From the NCBI GenBank assembly GCA_964624585.1, contig CAZUXE010000049.1, positions 1 to 11,969 of the forward strand: 11,969 nucleotides of DNA. The letters are read 5' to 3'. The stretch's first letter is position 1, and each line of letters begins with the position of its first letter. The position numbers and the translations under genes are program-made. Shown in pieces: positions 6,656 to 11,969 of this stretch. The stretch is from CAZUXE01 sp964624585 (lineage in GTDB: Bacteria; Hydrothermota; Tepidihabitantia; B3-TA06). The notes under the pieces were generated by a model that saw nothing but the letters and a program-made list of their open reading frames with translations, did no database searches and was not told the origin of the DNA.

Positions 6656-6661
6656 GATATG
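6639..6661. promoter_or_regulatory. Operator-like inverted repeat overlapping the -35 box
   Basis: CATATCTTG (6639-6647), five bases, then CAAGATATG (6653-6661) form a perfect 9-bp inverted repeat. It covers the -35 box and much of the spacer of the minus-strand promoter. A 23-bp dyad at this place is typical of a dimeric repressor site. No regulator gene is present in the window. It could also act as a hairpin in RNA made from the plus strand, but no plus-strand gene ends here. Confidence 0.6.
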
Positions 6662-6701
6662 TTTCCCAATGGGGCAAGGGAAATTCTCCATATCTACAAA
6701 C

Positions 6702-6716
6702 TAGCAAGTGTTTCCC
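6702..6716 (+). repeat. Right copy of TAGCAAGT-R-TTTCCC flanking the radical SAM unit
   Basis: This is the partner of 4879-4893 (14/15 identical, same orientation). It lies upstream of the minus-strand promoter, outside the transcribed part of the unit. A related GTTTCCCAA also occurs at 6661-6669, so TTTCCC may be part of a local regulatory text rather than an insertion scar. Confidence 0.45.
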
Positions 6717-6898
6717 AAAACTATTGATTTATCAGTACAGCTAAGTTGTAATGCATACGGAACTAAAAGCTATACAATTCATGGACACAAAGATAATCTC
6801 CTTGAAAATCCTTCTGTATCCTTTTGCAGCATCCACGGCGCAGTCTTTAGCTAAAGTCGTTACATGTGAAAACCGGTATCAAATTGGAGTCCAAAAGC

Positions 6899-6926
6899 TT
6901 TACCTTATTAAAATACAGCTTATAAT
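6899..6926 (+). promoter_or_regulatory. Promoter placing transcription start at the ATG (leaderless gene)
   Basis: TTTACC (6899-6904, 4/6 to TTGACA), a 16-bp spacer and a perfect TATAAT (6921-6926) lead directly to the ATG at 6933. The expected start of transcription, about seven bases past the -10 box, coincides with the A of that ATG. No Shine-Dalgarno is possible between them, so a leaderless mRNA is inferred. Confidence 0.55.
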
Positions 6927-6932
6927 TAAAAC

Positions 6933-7304
6933 ATGGCTTTACCTCTTCGCAGAAATAACCTTCGCAGACTTTCCTTATTCTCAGGCCCCGCGCTAATGGC
7001 CATTGCCGTTTTGTTGGGGTTGATTGTAACCTTGAGGGTACTTAAAAAAAGGGCTGCAGACGACGCTTTTGCGAATATTCCTGTAGATACCCTTAGATTT
7101 ACGGAAGCAGGTCTTTTCTTGAACAGTGAACCTGTGAGTTCACAATGGATTTATGAGAAATACAGTAAAACGCGTTTACCTCAAGGTATTCGCCTTGAGG
7201 TAGATAGCTGTCTTCCATGGGGGAAATCATGGGGCATTCGCGATACACTGAAGTTGCTTGGCGAACAAAAAAAGAATATCAAGGTCTACGGCTTAGATTT
7301 CTAG
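6933..7304 (+). CDS. ExbD/TolR-like one-span protein lacking the channel aspartate
   Basis: The product has 123 residues: a basic N-terminus (MALPLRRNNLRR), one transmembrane segment at about 17-36 and a C-terminal periplasmic domain. The domain text 'LRFTEAGLFLNSEPVS' followed by 'IRLEVDSCLPWGKSWGIRDTLKLL' and 'IKVYGL' parallels the ExbD/TolR pattern (a 'G.L.LNGEPV' strand, a 'V.L.AD...PYG.V..V.D' strand-helix and a final short strand). ExbD and TolR use a conserved Asp in the membrane segment to couple proton flow. Here the segment has no acidic residue, and no ExbB/TolQ partner is encoded nearby. It is therefore either a diverged, non-motor relative or a different protein of similar fold. 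A later ATG at 6997 would delete most of the membrane segment and has no ribosome site, so 6933 is preferred. Confidence 0.6.
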   Translation: MALPLRRNNLRRLSLFSGPALMAIAVLLGLIVTLRVLKKRAADDAFANIPVDTLRFTEAGLFLNSEPVSSQWIYEKYSKTRLPQGIRLEVDSCLPWGKSWGIRDTLKLLGEQKKNIKVYGLDF

Positions 7305-7320
7305 AATCTGAGCAGCGACG

Positions 7321-7348
7321 TTGACATCATCTTCCCTCCTATTATAAT
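7321..7348 (+). promoter_or_regulatory. Perfect-consensus sigma-70 promoter for the lipoprotein-propeller operon
   Basis: TTGACA (7321-7326), 16 bp, then TATAAT (7343-7348): both boxes are perfect and only the spacer is one base short of optimum. Transcription should start near 7355, giving a leader of about 50 nt. The leader contains GTAC-agttc-GTAC (7373-7385 region), a small dyad just before the ribosome site. This probably drives all three genes to 11886. Confidence 0.85.
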
Positions 7349-7404
7349 CTCTATTTAGAGTGAAAATTAAGTGTACAGTTCGTACGTTTTTAGGAGGATA
7401 TCAA

Positions 7405-8205
7405 ATGAAGTTAGGTTCCAATTCGAGAATATTGTTAACCGCAGGACTGGGAATAATTCTGCTTTCCCTTTCTACAGGTTGCGTTGCTGGTGCAGTGAAG
7501 GGTAGCAAAGTATCGTATCCGGAAGGCCTTGAATTTTTAGCTAAATTAACCCCGCCTCCGTACTATTTTGCAAGGGGATATCTTGAAGGCGAGGCAGCCG
7601 ACGGTAAAAAAGTTGTTGAAATGCCTTTGGAGTTTTATTGGGAAAAGGGAGCCTATATATTGGATATTCGTATGCCGGGCGGTGCTCCAGCACTGATGGT
7701 TAATGGATTAGCCGATACCGTTAGTGTGTATGATTTTATGCACGGTAAGAAAATTACCGTCTTGCGCAAGCAGTCTTTGGGTGGCTCAAGTCCCTTGCCG
7801 TTCAGAGCCGATGATATTCTTAGTATGTTTAACCTTTTCCCGCAAGGTTTTCAAGATATAGATACTTTTTATAAGGCCGAGGATGTGGTGGTTGTGAAAT
7901 TCATAAACGGAACACGTTATGAGTTTTCAGATGAACCTAAGAGACTGCGAAAGATAATCCACGGTAACGATATTATTGAGACCACCAATTTTCAAATCCA
8001 CAAAAATATGGCCTTTCCAAAACAGATTGAAATTAATAAAGGATTTCTTGTCAGTGAAGCTCAGCTGATGCGGATAGTTGTTACAAAGTTGTCATTTGAG
8101 CGTAAGAAGAATGATAATCCATTGAAATCTCTGGATTTTTCCATCTTCCGTATGCCCAGCGAGCTTGACTTGCGGGTTCTTGAAACCGGTTACGACGAAG
8201 AGTAG
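7405..8205 (+). CDS. Lipoprotein with LolB/DUF4292-like beta fold (putative)
   Basis: I place the start at 7405, where AGGAGG (7392-7397) lies 7 nt upstream. The same frame is open back to a GTG at 7360, but that start has no ribosome site and lies about five bases past the likely transcription start. The product is then 266 residues with a lipoprotein signal: MKLGSNSR, a hydrophobic core, and STG|C with Cys26 as the lipidated residue. The -3 residue is Ser rather than Leu, slightly off the lipobox. The mature part alternates beta strands, e.g. YYFARGYLEGEA, EMPLEFYWEKGAYILDIRMPGG, VSVYDF and a final LKSLDFSIFRMPSELD. This resembles the half-barrel lipoproteins LolB and DUF4292, which bind acyl chains or assist envelope biogenesis. 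The assignment rests on pattern, not on a named motif. It is the first gene of the propeller operon. Confidence 0.82.
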   Translation: MKLGSNSRILLTAGLGIILLSLSTGCVAGAVKGSKVSYPEGLEFLAKLTPPPYYFARGYLEGEAADGKKVVEMPLEFYWEKGAYILDIRMPGGAPALMVNGLADTVSVYDFMHGKKITVLRKQSLGGSSPLPFRADDILSMFNLFPQGFQDIDTFYKAEDVVVVKFINGTRYEFSDEPKRLRKIIHGNDIIETTNFQIHKNMAFPKQIEINKGFLVSEAQLMRIVVTKLSFERKKNDNPLKSLDFSIFRMPSELDLRVLETGYDEE

Positions 8206-8217
8206 AAGGATGCGGGT

Positions 8218-10005
8218 ATGAATTTGCTTTTAGCTATTTTTCTACCTGCGCTTCTCAACCACCAGTCTTATTTAATGCTGGGGGGAAGCTTTAGGCAGGC
8301 GGCGGTTGATGATTCCCTGCTGTATGTTGCGGAAGGACGCGGGATAAGCGTGTTCACCCAGTCTCGTTTCCAAAGGCTTGGCAGTTGGTTTATACCAGGA
8401 GAAATTACTCACGTTATAAAATATAAATCCCTGATAATTGCAGGTGGTCAGGAAGGACTTGTAAGCTTTTCGGATTCAAGCGATTTCGCTGTTTCTCCGT
8501 CTCACCTGATTCAGATGGAATGGATTTCCCGCCAAAAAATTGCTGCAATGGCTGAGGATAACGGAAAGCTATGGTTCGTTGGTGAAGACAGCTGTCTCTA
8601 TAGCTTTAATCTGGATTCTGACACTACGGCTGAGAAGTTTAAGCTTAAGTTTAGTTTCCTGCCTGTCAAAATTATAATCCACGACAATAAACTTTATATG
8701 CCTGCCGATGCCGACGGTTTATTTTCTATTGATTTGACTTCCGATTTATCCAAAACCACAGCTGTTAGGCATATTTCCATTCAGGGCAATCCGCCGGTTC
8801 TCGATTTGCTGTTTACTAAGAATATGGTTTATGTTGCCGCGGCAGAGAAAGGCTTAATTGTCGCAACCCTTAAGCGTAACAGACTGAAGGTTAAGTTTAA
8901 TCTTGAGCTTGATGGTGAACTTTCGGGTTTGCAAGCCTTTGGTGACCGCATTGCTGTGGCTGCAGGAACAAGCGACTACTTTGTTCTTTCTATCACAAAC
9001 CCCAAACGTCCTGAGTTAATTAAGCAGGAAAGAATGCCGGGTATTGGAATATCTCTTGTGAAATCGCGGGATGGAAAATCGTGTTTCCTGATGACGGGCG
9101 GAGGAATGGCAAAATTAACCCCTGCTTTAGCGCCTCAGGCAGGCAGAGGACTCAGCTTTAGGATACTGGCTACGGGTTATGACATTCTGGCAAAATCCGA
9201 TATCGCGACAATTGCTGCAGGCGATGCTGGTTTGAAGGTAATTAAGGTTGACAGTAACAGGCTTTACCTTATTGGTGCCTATACCAACGATATAGCCGAC
9301 GCTCGTCGTCTTTACATGTGGGGTTCACAGGTCTACGCTTTGACTACAGCCAATATGCTAAATGTCGCTGACTTGAAAGATCCTGCCCATCCGCTTAAGC
9401 GGACTTTTCTGCAGTTTAAGTCGCTAACCCGCGGTATTGACGCCATTGGTGAAATGCTTTTGGCTGCGGAGGATGAACGCGGAGTAGGTGTCTATTGGCG
9501 TTGTCCTTGCGGTCCCTTTAAGGAGCAGGGACGTTACAACTTTGCAGGTCGGGCGCTTGATGTGGTTTTGAAAAAAAGGTTGGCTTTTGTTTCAGCAACA
9601 GGTGCTAAGAAACTATTGATTCTCGATTGGTCAGACAGTACAAATGTTGAAGAGGTTGGTTCACTTGAGGCGAAGCCTGATTTTGAAAAGCTGTTTTTGG
9701 ACGGTGACCGTTTATACGGGCTTGACGAAGACGGAGAGCTTGCGGTATTCAATTTACGAAGACCGACACGGCCAAAGCTTGAAGCCGAAATAAAGCTTGA
9801 AGGGAATCCGAACGATTTAGTGCGTTATAAGAATACACTTTTTGTATCAGCGGCTGAAGCCGGAATACATGAAATTGATATTTCATCGGGCAAACCGGTT
9901 CTTACTAGAACGTATGCTGGTTTTAATGCAAGGGGAGTGGCTGTTTCCAACGGTCTACTGCTTGTATCAACGCCGTATTCGGTTGAATTGTTTATTATTG
10001 AATAA
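8218..10005 (+). CDS. Secreted LVIVD-type beta-propeller protein A with a CPCGP motif
   Basis: The product has 595 residues. AAGGA (8206-8210), touching the previous stop codon, lies 7 nt before the ATG, so it follows the lipoprotein gene by only 12 nt. A short hydrophobic N-terminus (MNLLLAIFLPALL) is a likely signal sequence. The rest is built of repeats of about 40 residues with the LVIVD pattern of a 'LLYVAEGRGISVF' or 'TLFVSAAEAGIHEIDIS' strand pair and variable turn, about a dozen in all, consistent with one or two beta-propellers. At C429-P433 the sequence YWRCPCGPFKEQG takes the place of the usual D-[IV]-S-x-P-x-x-P turn. The same motif is in the downstream paralogue. LVIVD propellers are mostly surface or periplasmic proteins of unknown ligand. 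A CxC pair could form a disulfide or bind metal, but nothing here proves it. Confidence 0.87.
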   Translation: MNLLLAIFLPALLNHQSYLMLGGSFRQAAVDDSLLYVAEGRGISVFTQSRFQRLGSWFIPGEITHVIKYKSLIIAGGQEGLVSFSDSSDFAVSPSHLIQMEWISRQKIAAMAEDNGKLWFVGEDSCLYSFNLDSDTTAEKFKLKFSFLPVKIIIHDNKLYMPADADGLFSIDLTSDLSKTTAVRHISIQGNPPVLDLLFTKNMVYVAAAEKGLIVATLKRNRLKVKFNLELDGELSGLQAFGDRIAVAAGTSDYFVLSITNPKRPELIKQERMPGIGISLVKSRDGKSCFLMTGGGMAKLTPALAPQAGRGLSFRILATGYDILAKSDIATIAAGDAGLKVIKVDSNRLYLIGAYTNDIADARRLYMWGSQVYALTTANMLNVADLKDPAHPLKRTFLQFKSLTRGIDAIGEMLLAAEDERGVGVYWRCPCGPFKEQGRYNFAGRALDVVLKKRLAFVSATGAKKLLILDWSDSTNVEEVGSLEAKPDFEKLFLDGDRLYGLDEDGELAVFNLRRPTRPKLEAEIKLEGNPNDLVRYKNTLFVSAAEAGIHEIDISSGKPVLTRTYAGFNARGVAVSNGLLLVSTPYSVELFIIE

Positions 10006-10071
10006 CGCTTGTGTTGCCGAGGGGGAAATAATTTTCGGCGGCAGGCGTTGCATAACTTTAAGGGAGCTATG

Positions 10072-11886
10072 ATGATTTTTTTATTAGCCGCTATCTTTTT
10101 AATGGGCGCTGCAAATAATGATGCTCAAGATTTCAGCAAAGGATATCGTAATTACTTTGTATCGCCAGAATTTCTTGATTTAGTTCAATATAAAGATAAG
10201 TTTTACGCCGCCACAGGGTACGGCTTATCTATCCTAGACCCTAACATCTTTGCTAGCAAAAAGACTTCAGGAAGCAAAAATCTTATCAAAAGCCTTGCGA
10301 CACCCGGTTATGCCTCAACGGTATTGGTCGCCAACAAAAACGTTTATGTTGCCGGCGGGAACCTTGTAAGCGAGTTCAAATTATCTTCCAAGGGAGCTGG
10401 CTTAGTTAAAAATTATAGCTTGCCTAAGGCTCAAAAAGGTTTAGCCTTCCTTGCTGACGACAAGAATATATACATTGCCACAGATTCCTCCCGTTTATTG
10501 ATACTAAAGCAGTCCCAGCGCCTTGTTCCGGTAGCTGAGTTGAAATTGCCAGGACTTCCTTCAAGTATGGTTCTTTATAAAGAGTACCTTTATGTGGCTT
10601 GCGGCAAAAACAGCATTGCCGTAATAAAACTTACCAAAGTGCCTGAGTTAATAACCAGCGTGAATGCTTCTGGAGTTAATGTCCTAACCGCAGGAGGCGA
10701 TAAGCTGTTTGCGGCAACGTTCTCATCTGAGATAGTAGTTTTCAATATTAAAAATCCGCAGCAACCAAAACGCGGTAAAACTTTTGCAAGCCTTGCCCCT
10801 GCTGTTAAGCTGGAGTATTTTGATAACTACCTGTATGCCGCCCTTGGGTATCAGGGATATGCCGTGTTTAACAGGGCAGGAAAGCGTATTGAGGACGTTG
10901 AACCTTACAAAGGAGGCTATGTTGCAGATATCCTACCTGTGAAAAACGCCCTCTATCTTGCGGTAGGTCAAAAAGGAATAGTTAAGTTGGCCGGTGATGC
11001 GGTAAATAAGCTAAAGAAAATAAAAACCGTAAGCAACCATACGCCGATTCTGCACACCTCACGAGGAGGCGCCTTCTGGGGAATAGCCAGAGATCGCAAA
11101 GGTGTTAATGTTGTGAAACTTACACCCGATACGCTTGACATTGGCTTTGTTAATCCCCGCCCTGTTAAAGCTGCTGGAGTGCTGATGAGCGGCCCAAATG
11201 TGTATGTGGCCGACGCTGAGCGCGATGTTTCCATATATACTTTGAAAACTTTCCCTGCCGCCGAACGGAAATTCGATTTGTTTCAACCAGGCAAGCCCAG
11301 ACGTATAACCTTGCAGAATGACTTGATTTATGTTGCAGCAGGTGAAAAAGGAGTCAGGGTGTTATGGATTTGTCCTTGCGGCCCCCTGAAGCAGAAGGGA
11401 GCATTTGAAGACGCCTTTGCCCTTGACGCTGCGGTGAAAGATTCACTGCTCTACATTGCCGATCCCAATGAAGGTCTTAAGCTTGTAAGTGTAAAGGAAG
11501 AGGGAAAAACCCTTAAATTGCTGAACATATATCCGGGAGCAATAAGTCCGCAGGCTTTGTTGAAAAAGGACGATATTCTTTACGTAGCCGATAGCATAGG
11601 CGCTATTGCGGTACTGGATATTAGTCAAGCAGAAAAGCCTAAACAGCTTGCTTTTTTGAAAATTGGCGCCAGACCATACGGTTTGGGAATGCACGATTCT
11701 ACTCTTTTTATAGCCTGTGGCGAGCGGGGAATTTTGCCGGTAGATGTTTCATCTCCTGAAAATCCAATACCGCATGATTTCATTGAAACACCAGGCAAGG
11801 CGCTTGCCGTGGCGGCTTCCGATAAGTACATAGGAGTAGCGGACTTTACATCGTGGGTGGTTATTTCAAGACCCGTAACCCCGTAA
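10072..11886 (+). CDS. Secreted LVIVD-type beta-propeller protein B, tandem paralogue with CPCGP motif
   Basis: The frame is open from a TTG at 10009, but AAGGGAG (10060-10066) points to the adjacent ATGs at 10069 and 10072. The second has the better spacing (5 nt) and gives 604 residues. The N-terminus (MIFLLAAIFLMGAANNDAQ) is a short hydrophobic signal without a basic start. The rest consists of roughly a dozen repeats of about 40 residues; the clearest are near the C-terminus (LYVADSIGAIAVLDISQAEKPKQ, LFIACGERGILPVDVSSPENP). At C434-P438 it has LWICPCGPLKQKG, matching protein A at nearly the same residue number, so the two arose by tandem duplication of the whole gene. The 66-nt gap before it has no promoter or strong terminator, so co-transcription is likely. 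The last codons and the stop lie within CCGTAAC repeats. Confidence 0.87.
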   Translation: MIFLLAAIFLMGAANNDAQDFSKGYRNYFVSPEFLDLVQYKDKFYAATGYGLSILDPNIFASKKTSGSKNLIKSLATPGYASTVLVANKNVYVAGGNLVSEFKLSSKGAGLVKNYSLPKAQKGLAFLADDKNIYIATDSSRLLILKQSQRLVPVAELKLPGLPSSMVLYKEYLYVACGKNSIAVIKLTKVPELITSVNASGVNVLTAGGDKLFAATFSSEIVVFNIKNPQQPKRGKTFASLAPAVKLEYFDNYLYAALGYQGYAVFNRAGKRIEDVEPYKGGYVADILPVKNALYLAVGQKGIVKLAGDAVNKLKKIKTVSNHTPILHTSRGGAFWGIARDRKGVNVVKLTPDTLDIGFVNPRPVKAAGVLMSGPNVYVADAERDVSIYTLKTFPAAERKFDLFQPGKPRRITLQNDLIYVAAGEKGVRVLWICPCGPLKQKGAFEDAFALDAAVKDSLLYIADPNEGLKLVSVKEEGKTLKLLNIYPGAISPQALLKKDDILYVADSIGAIAVLDISQAEKPKQLAFLKIGARPYGLGMHDSTLFIACGERGILPVDVSSPENPIPHDFIETPGKALAVAASDKYIGVADFTSWVVISRPVTP

Positions 11887-11904
11887 CCCGTAACACTCCG
11901 TAAC
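11872..11904 (+). repeat. Tandem CCGTAAC repeats across the stop codon of propeller B
   Basis: CCCGTAAC occurs at 11872, 11880 and 11887, and TCCGTAAC at 11897. The spacing is 8, 7 and 10 bases. The stop codon TAA (11884-11886) is inside the second copy, so the C-terminal RPVTP residues come from the repeat. The same octamer occurs at 1932-1939 and, reversed, at 7-14. Confidence 0.8.
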
Positions 11905-11925
11905 TTATCCAAAGCTTTGGTTTTA

Positions 11926-11953
11926 GGAGTTTTGAGTTTTATCTCAAAACTCC
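11926..11953. terminator. Long hairpin downstream of propeller B, possible terminator
   Basis: GGAGTTTTGAG (11926-11936) and CTCAAAACTCC (11943-11953) form a perfect 11-bp stem around a six-base loop (TTTTAT). It lies 39 nt past the stop codon of propeller B, where a terminator is expected. There is no T tract after the stem on either strand, so it may be an unconventional terminator, an mRNA 3'-end stabiliser or part of a repeat that continues beyond the window. Confidence 0.5.
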
Positions 11954-11969
11954 ACAGAGCTGTAATCCT

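Larger units (their letters stand above)
6572..6932. other. Divergent intergenic region holding promoters and inverted repeats
   Basis: This 361-nt stretch separates the minus-strand radical SAM unit from the plus-strand ExbD-like gene. It contains the minus promoter (6628-6655), an operator-like inverted repeat (6639-6661), TTTCCC...GGGAAA (6662-6683), the right copy of TAGCAAGT-R-TTTCCC (6702-6716) and a 12-bp palindrome CTTTAGCTAAAG (6845-6856). It also holds a weak plus-strand promoter-like pair (TTGATT 6724-6729, 17 bp, TGTAAT 6747-6752) and the promoter directly before 6933. An 81-codon plus-strand ORF inside it lacks a ribosome site and is not called. Confidence 0.6.

Noticed and set aside
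6751..6996. 81-codon plus-strand ORF before and across the ExbD-like gene start
   Set aside because: It has no ribosome site, overlaps the TATAAT box and the start of the better-supported gene at 6933, and its peptide shows no domain or coherent membrane or secretion pattern.
7360..7404. Longer form of the lipoprotein starting at the GTG at 7360
   Set aside because: No ribosome site precedes that GTG, it lies almost at the predicted transcription start, and the extension would put 15 residues ahead of a good lipoprotein signal. AGGAGG points to 7405.
10009..10071. Longer form of propeller B starting at the TTG at 10009
   Set aside because: The extra residues (MCCRGGNNFRRQ...) spoil the signal sequence, and there is no ribosome site before the TTG, whereas AAGGGAG precedes the ATG pair at 10069-10074.

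Overview
The window reads as a chromosomal segment of an uncultivated, double-membraned (Gram-negative type) bacterium. G+C is moderate to low (low-to-mid 40s % by eye) and Shine-Dalgarno sites are mostly strong AGGAGG or AAGGAG. Several promoters match the housekeeping sigma-70 consensus almost perfectly. A double membrane is inferred from a lipoprotein that looks like the LolB/DUF4292 fold, an ExbD/TolR-like periplasmic domain and secreted beta-propellers. I cannot assign a phylum. LVIVD-type propellers and the membrane family of the 408-1844 gene suggest a candidate-phylum, FCB or Planctomycetes-like background, but this is only an impression. No tRNA, rRNA, insertion sequence or CRISPR array was seen.

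Layout. (1) 84-1890: a sigma-70 promoter, a 39-residue single-span membrane protein, then a polytopic membrane protein with a lysine-rich tail, closed by a clear intrinsic terminator. (2) 1925-4628: a perfect-consensus promoter (TTGACA, 17 bp, TATAAT) drives a two-gene, ATGA-overlapping operon: an 11-12-span membrane protein of unknown function and a membrane-anchored TPR protein. (3) 4629-4952: convergent intergenic DNA with short direct repeats and inverted repeats. (4) 6655-4953, minus strand: a promoter with an operator-like inverted repeat over its -35 box, a 44-codon small ORF with its own strong Shine-Dalgarno, then a cobalamin-binding-type radical SAM protein coupled to it by an ATGA overlap. 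(5) 6899-7304: an apparently leaderless gene for an orphan ExbD-like one-span protein. (6) 7321-11886: a second perfect-consensus promoter, a LolB/DUF4292-like lipoprotein, then two tandem paralogous secreted beta-propeller proteins of about 600 residues. Tandem CCGTAAC repeats and a hairpin follow.

How the genes fit together. Nearly every product is predicted to be in, or exported across, the cytoplasmic membrane. The most coherent candidate system is block 6: a surface or periplasmic lipoprotein co-transcribed with two large propellers. Both propellers carry the same CPCGP motif at equivalent places, apparently replacing the usual D-[IV]-S-x-P-x-x-P turn of one repeat. A second candidate is block 4, where a small coupled ORF and a promoter-overlapping inverted repeat suggest regulated expression of a radical SAM enzyme. 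A recurring octamer, CCCGTAAC, links both window ends and the spacer of the block 2 promoter; its role is unknown.
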